Made by a program: the position numbers and the translations under genes. The notes under the pieces are model-generated. The model did not search any database. It worked only from the letters and a program-made list of their open reading frames with translations, and was not told the DNA's origin. Of a stretch of 64,000 nucleotides of DNA, positions 51,886 to 61,222 are shown in pieces. This DNA is from Stenotrophomonas sp. SY1 (GTDB lineage Bacteria; Pseudomonadota; Gammaproteobacteria; Xanthomonadales; Xanthomonadaceae). Each line of letters opens with the position of its first letter. The stretch's first letter is position 1. The stretch is taken from assembly GCF_021202945.1 (NCBI RefSeq), contig NZ_JAJOYR010000002.1, positions 1,175,744 to 1,239,743 of the forward strand. Reading direction: 5' to 3'.

Positions 51886-54800
51886 ATGGCCGAATCCGCA
51901 ACCGTGGCCCCAGGCATGAACGCATCATCATCCAACGCTGTCGCATCACCACCGGAAGCCCTGCTTTCGCCCGAACTGCCGCCGGCTCCGCCCGCGCTGC
52001 GCCAGGCCATCACCGATGGCTGGCTGAAGGACGAAACCACCCACGTCCGTGAACTGCTGGAGCAGGCCCGCCTGCCCGCCGCCGAGCAGGCGCAGGTACA
52101 GGCCACCGCCGCCGACCTGGTGCGCCGCGTGCGTGCACGCGCCAAGAACCAGGGTGCGATCGAAGCCTTCATGCGCCAGTACGACCTGGGCAGCGAGGAA
52201 GGTGTGCTGCTGATGTGCGTGGCCGAAGCGCTGCTGCGCATTCCGGACCAGGAGACGGCCGACAAGCTGATCCGCGACAAGCTCGGCGAAGCGGACTGGA
52301 AGCGTCACATGGGCCAGTCCGACTCGGTGCTGGTCAACGCCTCCACCTGGGGCCTGATGCTGACCGGCCACCTGGTCGATCTGGCCGACGCTACCAAGCG
52401 TGACGTGCATGGCGCGTTCAAGCGTCTGATCGGTCGCGTCGGCGAGCCGGTGATCCGCCTGGCCGTGCGCCAGGCCATGAAGATCATGGGCCACCAGTTC
52501 GTCATGGGCCGCACCATCGACGAAGCGCTGGCGCGTTCGCACAAGGGCGACAACAGCAACTACCGCTATTCCTTCGACATGCTCGGCGAAGGCGCGCTGA
52601 CCATGAAAGATGCGCTGCGCTATCTGGAAGACTACCGCCGCGCCATCCGCGCCATCGGCGGCGACAACATCGCCCGTGGCGGCAAGGCCGACGGCGATGT
52701 GACCGCTTCGCACGGCATCTCGATCAAGCTCTCGGCGCTGTACCCGCGCTATGAGCACGCCAAGCGCGAGCGCGTGCTCAAGGACCTGGTCCCCGGCGTG
52801 CTGGAACTGGCCCAGCTGGCCAAGTCCTACGGCATCGGCTGCACCGTCGACGCCGAGGAAACCGACCGCCTGGAACTGTCGCTGGACATCATCGAGCGCG
52901 TGGTCAGCGATCCCTCGCTCAAGGGCTGGGAAGGCTTCGGCATCGTCGTGCAGGCGTACCAGAAGCGCACCCCGTACACGATCGACTATCTGGCCGACCT
53001 GGCCCGTCGCATCGGCCACAAGCTGCAGGTACGTCTGGTCAAGGGCGCCTACTGGGACGCGGAGATCAAGCGCGCCCAGATCGAAGGCCTGGCCGGCTAC
53101 CCGGTGTTCACCCGCAAGCAGAACACCGACGTGTCCTACATCGCCTGCGCCAAGCGTCTGTTCGGCCACAGCGACACGCTGTACCCGATGTTCGCCACCC
53201 ACAACGCGGCCACCATCGCCGCGATCAAGCAGATCGCGCAGGGCCGCACCTACGAGCACCAGAAGCTGCACGGCATGGGCGATGACCTGTACGCCGAGGT
53301 GATCCCGGCCGACCGCCTCAACGTGCCCTGCCGCGTCTACGCGCCGGTCGGCTCGCACGAAGACCTGCTGCCGTACCTGGTGCGTCGCCTGCTCGAGAAC
53401 GGCGCCAACTCCAGCTTCGTCAACCGCATCACCGACGAGGACGTGTCCATCGACGACCTGATCCGCGATCCGGTCGAAGCGGTGTCCTCGTTCGCCTCCA
53501 TCCCGCATCCCAAGATCCCGCTGCCGGTTGACCTGCTGCGCAGCCAGAACCACGACAGGAACAACTCCATGGGCATCAACCTCGCCAACGACAACGACCT
53601 GCGTGCCCTCGCCGAGCAGCTCAACGCCGCCATCAAGCCCTGGCAGGCCACCCCGCTGGTACCGGGCGCCAACACCAGCGGCGCCGCCAAGCCGGTCACC
53701 AACCCGGCCGACACGCGCGAAGTGGTCGGCCACTGGCAGGCCGCCGACGCCGCCACCGTGCAGCTGGCCCTGGCCAACGCAGCGGCCGCACAGCCGGCCT
53801 GGAACCGCACCCCGGCCGCCAGCCGCGCCAGCATCCTCGAACACGCTGCCGACCAGCTGGAAGCGCGTATCGCCGAATTCATGGCGCTGTGCGTGAAGGA
53901 AGCTGGCAAGAGCCTGCCCGACAGCGTCGCCGAAGTGCGCGAAGCGGTGGACTTCCTGCGTTACTACGCCAAACAGGCACGCGAGCAGTTCGGCCATGCC
54001 GAGAAGCTGCCGAGCCCGACCGGTGAATCCAACGAACTGCAGCTGCATGGCCGCGGCGTGTTCGTCTGCATCAGCCCGTGGAACTTCCCGCTGGCGATCT
54101 TCCTGGGCCAGGTCAGCGCCGCGCTGGCCGCCGGCAACAGCGTCATCGCCAAGCCGGCCGAGCAGACCAACCTGATCGGCTACTACGCCGTACAGCTGCT
54201 GCTCGACGCCGGCGTGCCGGAAGGCGTGCTGCAGTTCCTGCCGGGTTCCGGCTCGGTGGTTGGCGCCGCCCTCACCGCCGACCCGCGCGTAGCCGGCGTG
54301 GCCTTCACCGGCTCCACCGAGACCGCCCGCACCATCAACCGCACCATGGCCGCGCGTGATGCCGCCATCGGCGTGCTGATCGCCGAGACCGGCGGCCAGA
54401 ACGCCTTCATCGCCGACTCCTCGGCGCTGCCGGAGCAGCTGGTCAAGGACGCGATCGGCTCGGCCTTCACCTCGGCCGGCCAGCGTTGCTCGGCCGCACG
54501 CGTGCTGTTCGTGCAGGACGACATCGCCGACAAGGTAATGAGCATGCTGTCCGGCGCGATGGCCGAACTGAAGATCGGCAACCCGGGCGAGCTGTCCACC
54601 GACGTCGGCCCGGTGATCGACGCCGATGCGTTGCAGATCCTCACCGACCACGCCGCACGCATGGACAGCGAGGCCCGCCTGATCGCCGCTGCGGCACTGT
54701 CCGACGAAGCCGCGCACGGCACCTTCTTCGCCCCGCGCGCGTATGAGCTGAAGGACCTGGGCCAGCTGCACAAGGAGATCTTCGGGCCGGTGCTGCACGT

Positions 54801-55125
54801 GATCCGCTGGAAGGCCGATCAGCTCGATGCGGTGATCGACCAGATCAACGCCACCGGCTACGGCCTGACCCTGGGCGTGCATTCGCGTATCGACGAGACG
54901 GTTGACCGCATCTCCTCGCGCGTCAACGTCGGCAACGTGTACGTCAACCGCAACCAGATCGGTGCGGTGGTCGGCGTGCAGCCGTTCGGTGGCCAGGGCC
55001 TGTCCGGCACCGGCCCCAAAGCCGGCGGCCCGCACTACCTGCTGCGCTTCGCCACCGAGAAGACGGTGACGGTGAACACCACCGCCGCCGGCGGCAACGC
55101 CTCGCTGCTGACCCTGGGCGACTGA
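51886..55125 (+). CDS. putA: Bifunctional proline dehydrogenase / L-glutamate-5-semialdehyde dehydrogenase
   Basis: This enzyme of about 1079 residues oxidises proline to glutamate at the membrane face. The N-terminal part has a helical domain and the FAD barrel of proline dehydrogenase (GGKADGDVTASHGISIKLSA, VRLVKGAYWDAEIK, FATHNAATI, RLLENGANSSFVNR). The C-terminal part is an aldehyde dehydrogenase with AETGGQN, the nucleophile in SAGQRCSAARV and EIFGPVLHV. It lacks the N-terminal ribbon-helix-helix of E. coli PutA, so it cannot repress its own gene. The start at 51886 has GAGGA upstream; ATG 51868 is an alternative. Confidence 0.95.
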   Translation: MAESATVAPGMNASSSNAVASPPEALLSPELPPAPPALRQAITDGWLKDETTHVRELLEQARLPAAEQAQVQATAADLVRRVRARAKNQGAIEAFMRQYDLGSEEGVLLMCVAEALLRIPDQETADKLIRDKLGEADWKRHMGQSDSVLVNASTWGLMLTGHLVDLADATKRDVHGAFKRLIGRVGEPVIRLAVRQAMKIMGHQFVMGRTIDEALARSHKGDNSNYRYSFDMLGEGALTMKDALRYLEDYRRAIRAIGGDNIARGGKADGDVTASHGISIKLSALYPRYEHAKRERVLKDLVPGVLELAQLAKSYGIGCTVDAEETDRLELSLDIIERVVSDPSLKGWEGFGIVVQAYQKRTPYTIDYLADLARRIGHKLQVRLVKGAYWDAEIKRAQIEGLAGYPVFTRKQNTDVSYIACAKRLFGHSDTLYPMFATHNAATIAAIKQIAQGRTYEHQKLHGMGDDLYAEVIPADRLNVPCRVYAPVGSHEDLLPYLVRRLLENGANSSFVNRITDEDVSIDDLIRDPVEAVSSFASIPHPKIPLPVDLLRSQNHDRNNSMGINLANDNDLRALAEQLNAAIKPWQATPLVPGANTSGAAKPVTNPADTREVVGHWQAADAATVQLALANAAAAQPAWNRTPAASRASILEHAADQLEARIAEFMALCVKEAGKSLPDSVAEVREAVDFLRYYAKQAREQFGHAEKLPSPTGESNELQLHGRGVFVCISPWNFPLAIFLGQVSAALAAGNSVIAKPAEQTNLIGYYAVQLLLDAGVPEGVLQFLPGSGSVVGAALTADPRVAGVAFTGSTETARTINRTMAARDAAIGVLIAETGGQNAFIADSSALPEQLVKDAIGSAFTSAGQRCSAARVLFVQDDIADKVMSMLSGAMAELKIGNPGELSTDVGPVIDADALQILTDHAARMDSEARLIAAAALSDEAAHGTFFAPRAYELKDLGQLHKEIFGPVLHVIRWKADQLDAVIDQINATGYGLTLGVHSRIDETVDRISSRVNVGNVYVNRNQIGAVVGVQPFGGQGLSGTGPKAGGPHYLLRFATEKTVTVNTTAAGGNASLLTLGD

Positions 55126-55148
55126 TCCGGCGGTATTGATGCAGCAAC

Positions 55149-55176
55149 AAAAAGCCCCGCTTTCGCGGGGCTTTTT
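55149..55176 (+). terminator. Strong terminator after putA
   Basis: GCCCCGC (55154-55160) pairs with GCGGGGC (55165-55171), flanked by AAAAA and TTTTT, so it works in both directions. It lies 24 bases past the putA stop codon. Confidence 0.93.
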
Positions 55177-55510
55177 GTTGGCGGGTGCTGGGTGCTGGGT
55201 GCGTGATGCGTGGCAGCAATGACCACAAGGCAATTACGCATCGGCTGTGGTTGGGCTGTAGCTTTGGCTTTGGCTTTAGCTGTGGCTTTGGCTTTGGCCC
55301 TCCTCCTCTCCCCTTGCGGGATAGGATGCCGAAGGCAGGAGAGGGGTAGCGACGAAGTCGCGCTTCTGCTCCCACACTCAAACCAAACAAAGCCAAATGT
55401 CAGTGATACCGAACCACGCTCGGCACGACGGCACGAACCTGCCCGGCAACACCCCAGCACAGCCCGGCTGCGCCCTGCAGCAGCCGCGTTGCTTTGCACG
55501 AGACCAAACA
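55177..55510. repeat. Repeat-filled gap between two identical terminators
   Basis: Seven GGCTTT-type hexamers occupy 55254-55295. A CCTCTCCCCTTGCGGGATAG / GGCAGGAGAGGGG hairpin follows at about 55304-55348. The rest shows no credible gene or signal. Confidence 0.75.
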
Positions 55511-55540
55511 AAAAGCCCCGCTTTCGCGGGGCTTTTTGCT
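55511..55540 (-). terminator. Terminator after the fadL gene, identical to the putA one
   Basis: The same AAAAAGCCCCGC / GCGGGGCTTTTT hairpin occurs here, 21 bases past the minus-strand fadL stop codon. The stem and loop are identical to the copy at 55149-55176. Confidence 0.93.
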
Positions 55541-55560
55541 TGAAGCTTCTACAAGTCAGA

Positions 55561-56934
55561 TCAGAACTTGTAGTTGATCGAAGCAGCGAGGATGTCGCCG
55601 CCCACATCGTACGAACCCTTCAGCGTGCTGCTGGTGGCCGAGGTGATGTTGATCGACGGCTCGTTGGTGAACAGGTGCGTGTAACCGAAGTTGAACTCGG
55701 TCTTCTCCGACGGGGTCCAGCCCAGGCCCAGCGAAACCCACTTGCGGGTCACGTCCGGCACGCGCACGTCACGGTGCTCGTTGGTGGTCGGGCTCTGGTC
55801 GTAAGCCACACCGCCGCGCAGGGTGATGGTGTCCGACAGCTTGTAGTCGGCACCCAGCGAAGCAAACGTGGTGTCCTTGTAACCGAACTCCAGCACGTTG
55901 TTCGGCTGGTTCGAAGCGAAGTCCACGGTCACTTCGTTGAAGGCAGGTGCCCACGCCGTGCGCGACACATCGCCCATCACGGTCCAACGATCATTGATGC
56001 GGTGGGTCACGCTCAGGGTGGCCGAAGCCGGCAGGGTCACGGTGGCCTTGCCGCTGGTGTTGACGAAGATGCCACGGGCATCGGTCCGCAGCGCAGCTGC
56101 AGCCAGCGCCGGCACGTCGAACTTGGCGTCGCCGCCGGTGATCTTGTGCTCGACCTTGGAGCGGTAGCTCAGCGCGATGTTGGTGTCTTCGCTCGGGCTG
56201 AAGGTACCGCCGATCACGTAACCCACGGCGTTGTTGTCGCCTTCCATCGAGGCAAAGCCGTCGGCGCTGCCCGGGGTCAGGCCCACGGCGGCGCTGGCGC
56301 CATTGCTGCCGGCATAGGCAATCGTGCCGAAGTCAACGGCGTTGGTCAGCTCGATGGTCAGGTGCTCGACGAACACGCTGGCGCCGAAGGACACGTACGG
56401 GTTGACGTCGTAAGAGAACGCAGCGCCCAGGTCGATCGCCTTCAGGTCGGTCTTCACGCCGTGGTAGCGGCCCACCCAGTTGCGGTCGTATTCGGTGGTG
56501 AAGCCGAACGGCACGCTCAGCGACATGCCGAAATGCATGTTGTCGTTTTCACCGAACGGCACGTGGAAGTAAGCGGCCGGAACCGGGGCGATCATGCCGG
56601 CGTCACCGCCGTTGCCGCCGCTGATCGGCATGCCGGTACCTGCGCCGGTCGGGCCAACGTAACGGCCACCGTCACTCTTGAAATCTGCCGAGAAGCTGAT
56701 GGCGCTCAGGTCGGCCTGGAACTGACGACCATCAAGCAGACGCATCGAAGCAGGGTTGGTGGCGACCACCGAGGCGTCGCCCCAGGCACTGGTCGAACCG
56801 GCGAACGCGCGGCCCAGGCCCTTGGCACTGTTTTCTTTCAGCTGGAATGCGGCACCGTGTGCCTGGCCGAAAGCCAGGGCGCCGGCGATGCCGACCGTAA
56901 GAGCGGTGAGGCGTGCGATGTTGGAAGCGGTCAT
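55561..56934 (-). CDS. fadL: FadL-family outer-membrane transporter (long-chain fatty acid type)
   Basis: This 457-residue protein has a signal peptide (AHGA before AFQLKEN) and the FadL opening AFQLKENSAKGLGRAFAGS, which forms the hatch, followed by the N-S-A/NPA-type segment VVATNPASMRLL. The barrel ends in phenylalanine (DILAASINYKF). It is expected to take up long-chain fatty acids or other hydrophobic compounds through a lateral opening. GGAGAGAG precedes ATG 56934. It is a single-gene unit ended by a strong terminator. Confidence 0.9.
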   Translation of the reverse strand: MTASNIARLTALTVGIAGALAFGQAHGAAFQLKENSAKGLGRAFAGSTSAWGDASVVATNPASMRLLDGRQFQADLSAISFSADFKSDGGRYVGPTGAGTGMPISGGNGGDAGMIAPVPAAYFHVPFGENDNMHFGMSLSVPFGFTTEYDRNWVGRYHGVKTDLKAIDLGAAFSYDVNPYVSFGASVFVEHLTIELTNAVDFGTIAYAGSNGASAAVGLTPGSADGFASMEGDNNAVGYVIGGTFSPSEDTNIALSYRSKVEHKITGGDAKFDVPALAAAALRTDARGIFVNTSGKATVTLPASATLSVTHRINDRWTVMGDVSRTAWAPAFNEVTVDFASNQPNNVLEFGYKDTTFASLGADYKLSDTITLRGGVAYDQSPTTNEHRDVRVPDVTRKWVSLGLGWTPSEKTEFNFGYTHLFTNEPSINITSATSSTLKGSYDVGGDILAASINYKF

Positions 56935-57138
56935 TGTCGAAACTCTCTCCGTAAGACGGTAAACAATCGTTTTTGCGCCTGCACCGCCAGACAAGAAATC
57001 CTGTCCGTTGGTGCGCCGGAGTCCCCTCCCGACATACGACGCCGTATGCAGTATTACCCAGCAGGCTTAACTAAACAATAACGGTGCCCGTAAATTTCGC
57101 GCCCCTGCCCGGCCGGCGCCGGGTTAGGCTTCCGGGCA

Positions 57139-57831
57139 ATGTTCGTTTCCATCCCCTCACGCAAGAAGCCGGGCCTGCGCTGGGCCGTGCCGCTGCTGTT
57201 CACGGCCATCTGGCTGGCCTTCCTGTGGTCAATCTCACGCCCCGATGAGGCGCGTCGATCGCTATGGATGGACTGGGGCGCGCTGGCCACCGGCCTGGGC
57301 AACCATGAAGACTGGTGGGCGGCGCTGCGCGACGGCAGCGCGCTGCGCCTGTTCACCGCGCTGTTCCTGCATGCCGACTGGCTGCATCTGCTTGGCAACC
57401 TGGTGTTCCTGCTGATCTTCGGCTTGCCGGCCGAACGCCAGCTCGGGCCGTGGCGGCTGCTGTTGTTGTTCCTGCTAGGCGGTGCCACTGCCAATCTGGC
57501 GGCGTTGTATGTGATGGGCTCGCCCGACCGCATCATCATCGGCGCCAGCGGCGCGGTGTCGGCGCTGATGGGCGCGTACCTGGCACTGTTTCCCGGCGCG
57601 CGTCTGGGCGTGGTGCTGCCGTTGGGTCTGTTTCTGGAGTTCGTACGGGCGCCAGCATTCCTGCTGATCGGTGTCTGGGCGGCCTTGCAGGTGGTGTTCG
57701 CCTACATCGGCCCCAGCTTCGGCATGGTGGCGTGGTCGGCGCATGTGGCCGGTTTCGCATTCGGCATCGTCTACGGCCTGTATGTGCGTGCCGCCATCGC
57801 ACGGCGGCTACGCAAGCGCCACGGCTTCTGA
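57139..57831 (+). CDS. Rhomboid-family intramembrane serine protease
   Basis: This 230-residue inner-membrane protein has six or seven spans and the rhomboid catalytic pair: the serine in GASGAVSALMGAY (near residue 136) and the histidine in WSAHVAGFAFG (near 206). The HADWLHLLGNLVFLLIFG block near 80 is the conserved H-x-x-x-N region. It cleaves membrane-protein segments within the bilayer; the target is unknown. It is followed 46 bases later by the DUF1820 gene. Confidence 0.9.
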   Translation: MFVSIPSRKKPGLRWAVPLLFTAIWLAFLWSISRPDEARRSLWMDWGALATGLGNHEDWWAALRDGSALRLFTALFLHADWLHLLGNLVFLLIFGLPAERQLGPWRLLLLFLLGGATANLAALYVMGSPDRIIIGASGAVSALMGAYLALFPGARLGVVLPLGLFLEFVRAPAFLLIGVWAALQVVFAYIGPSFGMVAWSAHVAGFAFGIVYGLYVRAAIARRLRKRHGF

Positions 57832-57865
57832 CAGGTGGTTTCGAGCCGGCTTGAGCGCCAGCTCC

Positions 57866-57871
57866 TATAAT
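57866..57871 (+). promoter_or_regulatory. Consensus -10 (TATAAT) immediately before the DUF1820 gene
   Basis: TATAAT ends six bases before the ATG at 57878. Transcription from it would start at or next to the A of the ATG, giving a leaderless mRNA. No matching -35 is clear, and the gene has no strong ribosome site, which fits this reading. Confidence 0.5.
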
Positions 57872-57877
57872 CCGGCG

Positions 57878-58201
57878 ATGAGCAGCAAGCCGCTATACAA
57901 AGTCACGTTCCTCAATCACGGCAAGGTTTACGAGCTGTATGCGCGCCATGTTGGCAGCAGCCATCTGTGGGGCTTCAACGAAGTGGCCGAGCTGGTGTTC
58001 GATGTCCACGACGGGCTGGTGGTGGACCCCACCGAAGAACGCCTGCGCGAGGAGTTCGGCAACACCAAGGTGTTGCACCTGCCGATGCAGAGTGTCGTGC
58101 GCATCGAGGAAGTGGAAAAGAAGGGCCAGTCGGCCATCCGCGATGCCGGGACCGGCGAAAAGGTAATCACGCCGTTTCCGTTGCCCGGCAAGCCGCGCTG
58201 A
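57878..58201 (+). CDS. DUF1820 family protein
   Basis: This 107-residue cytoplasmic protein matches DUF1820 (PLYKVTFLNHGKVYELYA, GFNEVAELVFD, VVDPTEERLREEF, VLHLPMQSVVRIEEVEKKG). It has mixed alpha/beta character without known catalytic residues. Function is unknown; the family is confined mostly to gammaproteobacteria. The start at 57878 is set by the conserved N-terminus. It shares a bidirectional terminator with ctpA. Confidence 0.88.
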   Translation: MSSKPLYKVTFLNHGKVYELYARHVGSSHLWGFNEVAELVFDVHDGLVVDPTEERLREEFGNTKVLHLPMQSVVRIEEVEKKGQSAIRDAGTGEKVITPFPLPGKPR

Positions 58202-58211
58202 GCTGCAATGC

Positions 58212-58237
58212 AACGGCCCCGCTCTTGCGGGGCCGTT
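58212..58237. terminator. Bidirectional terminator between the DUF1820 gene and ctpA
   Basis: AACGGCCCCGC (58212-58222) pairs with GCGGGGCCGTT (58227-58237) and is followed by TTTTC. It can end both convergent transcripts. Confidence 0.88.
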
Positions 58238-58243
58238 TTCACA

Positions 58244-59722
58244 TCATTTGCCGTCGCTTTCGCTGACCGGCTTTTTGTCTTCCGCCTTGACTGGCGCTTC
58301 CACCGCATCCTTGTCTGTCGGCGCCGGTTTGATTTCCGCTGCGGAAGCCGGCGTCGGCGTTGCTGGCTTCACTGCGGCAGCCGTTGCCGATGCCGGCTTG
58401 GCAGCAGCAACCGGCGCGGGCTTGGCGGCGGCGAGCGAACCAGGGTGCTTGAGTTCGCGCAACGCTGACTGGATCGGCGCATCGCCGGTCAACACGACGC
58501 CTGCCTTGCTCCCGGTGGTTTCATCATCCCCGCGCAGGTGGCCCGGCAGGCTGGCTTCGCTGTAATCGGCCAGGCTGGGCGGCAGATCCTTCAACGCTGC
58601 ATCCGGTTCTGCGGTCAGTTCGACATCGGGCACGATGCCGGTGGCCTGGATCGAACGACCACTGGGCGTGTAATAACGCGCGGTAGTGAGCTTGACCGAA
58701 TCACCGTTGTCCAGCGGCAGCACGGTCTGCACCGAGCCTTTGCCGAAGGTGCGGCTGCCGATCACGCGCGCACGCTGGTTGTCACGCAGCGCGCCGGCCA
58801 GGACTTCCGATGCACTGGCCGAACCGGCATCCACCAGCACCACGACCGGCGTACCTTTGAGCAGATCGCCCGGGGTGGCATCGAACTTGGCATCACTGAT
58901 GGAAATCCGCCCACGCGTGCTGACGATGCCCCCCTTCTCCAGCAGGTCATCGGCAACCTGCACCGCAGCGGTGAGCAGGCCGCCCGGATTGCTGCGCAGG
59001 TCTAGCACCAGGCCCTTGAGCTTGCCACCGGACTGGGCCTGCAACTGGGCGATGTTCTTCTGGAAATCGGCGCCGGTATCAGCCTGGAAGGTGCTGATGC
59101 GCACGTAGCCATAGCCGGGCTCGAGCATTCTGCTGCGCACACTGGTGACGCGGATGGTTTCGCGGGTGACACTCACGTCGAACGGTTTTGCATCACCGCG
59201 CTCGATGGTCAGCACCACGGTGCTGCCGGCCGGGCCACGCAGCGGTTCCATGGCTTCGATGGCGCTGATCGGCTTGCCGTCGATGGCCACGATCAGGTCA
59301 CCGGCGCGCAGGCCCGCACGGGCTGCCGGTGTGTCGTCGATCGGGGATACCACCTTGAGCGTGTTGTCCTGCTGCTGCAGCAGTTCCACGCCAATGCCTT
59401 CGTAGGCACCGGTGGCCTGCTCATCAAAGGCCTGCGCGTCTTCCTTGTCGAAATAGGTGCTGTGCGGATCCAGTTCCAGCAGCAAGCCGCGCACCGCAGA
59501 CTGCATCAGCTTCTTGTCGTCCACCGGCTCGACATAGGCCGCGCGGACCGCATTGTAGACCGCGACAAAACGACGGATTTCATCCAGCGGGACGCGTGAG
59601 GTCACCGATTCCTTGGCATCAGGGTCGTCTGCCCGGGACACCTTGTCCGGGGCGCTCTGCGCCAGCGTCACCACAGGTGACAGGGCCAACAGCAGGGCAG
59701 CAGCAAGACGGGCTACACGCAT
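58244..59722 (-). CDS. ctpA: C-terminal processing protease, S41 family
   Basis: This 492-residue periplasmic protease has a signal peptide (TLAQ), a PDZ domain (about 100-190) and the S41 core. The catalytic serine is in DAGSASASEVLAGAL and the lysine in GKGSVQTV. An Ala/Pro/Lys-rich tail from about residue 430 is probably disordered. CtpA-type proteases trim or degrade periplasmic proteins, including peptidoglycan hydrolases. It follows envC by 116 bases on the same strand; this envC-ctpA pairing is common and fits a shared role in cell separation. Confidence 0.94.
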   Translation of the reverse strand: MRVARLAAALLLALSPVVTLAQSAPDKVSRADDPDAKESVTSRVPLDEIRRFVAVYNAVRAAYVEPVDDKKLMQSAVRGLLLELDPHSTYFDKEDAQAFDEQATGAYEGIGVELLQQQDNTLKVVSPIDDTPAARAGLRAGDLIVAIDGKPISAIEAMEPLRGPAGSTVVLTIERGDAKPFDVSVTRETIRVTSVRSRMLEPGYGYVRISTFQADTGADFQKNIAQLQAQSGGKLKGLVLDLRSNPGGLLTAAVQVADDLLEKGGIVSTRGRISISDAKFDATPGDLLKGTPVVVLVDAGSASASEVLAGALRDNQRARVIGSRTFGKGSVQTVLPLDNGDSVKLTTARYYTPSGRSIQATGIVPDVELTAEPDAALKDLPPSLADYSEASLPGHLRGDDETTGSKAGVVLTGDAPIQSALRELKHPGSLAAAKPAPVAAAKPASATAAAVKPATPTPASAAEIKPAPTDKDAVEAPVKAEDKKPVSESDGK

Positions 59723-59838
59723 GAATCACTCCATGGGGAAACGGTTGCGCCGGAAGCGCGCTCGTTTCGATTATGCGTCAAGCCTGGCTAAATTCGCGTT
59801 GAAGCCGCCGTCACAGCGGGGCCGTGGTCAGTGCGCGC

Positions 59839-61131
59839 TCACTGTCGCTGCAACCAGGATGAAGGGTCCACCGGCTGGCCGTTACGACGCAGTTCAAAGT
59901 ACAGCGCGCTCACGCCCTGCCCTCCCGAATTGCCGACCTTGGCCACGGCATCGCCGCGACGTACACGCGCACCGGCATCACGCAGCAAGGTGTCGTTGTG
60001 GGCATACAGGCTCATGTAGCCATTGCCGTGATCAACGATCAGGATCATCCCGTAACCGGTCATCCAATCGGAAAACACCACCGTGCCGTCAGCCACGGCG
60101 GTCACGGTGCTGCCAGCGGCCGCACCGATCAGCACGCCACTGCTGCTGCGCCCATCCGGCAGGCGGCCGCCGTAGCGGGCCAGCAGGTTGCCCGACAACG
60201 GCCAGCTCAAACCGCCGACTCGCGGTGCCGGGGCATTGGCAACCACCCTCGGCGGCGTCTTTCCGGCCGAACCGCTGCTGCGACCGGCGCTTCCGGTACT
60301 GGCGGGCGGCCGGCTCTGGGCGGCTGCGGCACGACGCGCTGCGGCGCGGCGTTCGGCCTCGGCCCTGGCTGCCGCCGCACGCAGATTGGCCAACAACCGT
60401 TCCAGCGAGCGGGTGTCCTGGCCCAAGGCCTTCTCCCTCTCGCTGCGGTCCTGGTAACGCTGCTCCAGATCAGACAACACCGTCGCCCGCTGGCGGCGGT
60501 CCTGCGCCAGCGTGGCCGCCTGCTGCCGCTGCTGTTCACGCGCCAGTTCCAGCTCCTTGCTGCGGGCCACGATCTGCTGCTCGGTGCTGGAGAGTGACTG
60601 CAGGTCGGTGGTCAGTGCGGTGATGGCACTGGCGCGTTCACGTTGCAGATAGCGGTGGTAGGCCAGTTGCCGGTTGGCATCGGCCACCCGGTCCTGCGAC
60701 AGCAGCAGTTTCAACGGGGCGCTGTTGCCCAATTGATACGCCCCCCGCAGCAGCCCGGCCAGTTGCCGACGCTGCTGGGCCAAGCCACTTTCCAGCGCAG
60801 CCTTGCGCTGCTGCAGTTCGAGCAGTGCCTGCTGTTCGCGGCGCACCGCCGCTTCGGTCTCGGCTACCGCACGTCCGCTGCGGGCGACCTGCTGGTCAGC
60901 CTCGCGCAGACGCTGGGTGGCCTCTCCACGCTGGCCTTCCAACTGGCGCCGTTCCTGGTTGACCGCCTTCAGCTCACCACGCAGCTGCTGCAGCTTCTTT
61001 TCGGCTTCCCGGGAATTGTTCTGGGCCAGCGCCGGCCCGGCCAGCAAGGCCAATGCCAGCAAGCCGGCAACGCACCACCTCGGCAAGGCCGGGGGCCGGT
61101 CGAAACAGGCGCGGTGCGGGGTCTGGCGCAA
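59839..61131 (-). CDS. envC: Murein hydrolase activator EnvC
   Basis: This 430-residue periplasmic protein has a signal peptide (ALAQ), a long coiled-coil (about 40-270) and a C-terminal LytM domain (about 310-425). The LytM zinc ligands are degenerate: GVLIGA replaces the first His motif, SLYAHND lacks the full HxH, and ALYFELR lacks the last ligand. This loss is expected of EnvC, which activates amidases instead of cutting peptidoglycan itself. The amidase partner is not in the window. It is divergent from the VNG-repeat gene. Confidence 0.92.
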   Translation of the reverse strand: MRQTPHRACFDRPPALPRWCVAGLLALALLAGPALAQNNSREAEKKLQQLRGELKAVNQERRQLEGQRGEATQRLREADQQVARSGRAVAETEAAVRREQQALLELQQRKAALESGLAQQRRQLAGLLRGAYQLGNSAPLKLLLSQDRVADANRQLAYHRYLQRERASAITALTTDLQSLSSTEQQIVARSKELELAREQQRQQAATLAQDRRQRATVLSDLEQRYQDRSEREKALGQDTRSLERLLANLRAAAARAEAERRAAARRAAAAQSRPPASTGSAGRSSGSAGKTPPRVVANAPAPRVGGLSWPLSGNLLARYGGRLPDGRSSSGVLIGAAAGSTVTAVADGTVVFSDWMTGYGMILIVDHGNGYMSLYAHNDTLLRDAGARVRRGDAVAKVGNSGGQGVSALYFELRRNGQPVDPSSWLQRQ

Positions 61132-61222
61132 TGGCGTTCCAGTGACTTAAGGCAGGTGCGGATTGTAACCAAGCATGATGCCATCAGGCCTTGTCCACCC
61201 GATGCCCATCACGGAGACCATC

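Noticed and set aside
51946..55233. A 1095-codon open frame on the minus strand opposite putA
   Set aside because: It is the antisense shadow of a long GC-rich gene; its translation is Gly/Val/Arg/Gln-rich without any domain, and putA is unmistakable on the plus strand.
59839..61131. EnvC as a damaged LytM metallopeptidase pseudogene
   Set aside because: Loss of zinc ligands is the normal state of EnvC, which acts as an amidase activator; the frame is intact.
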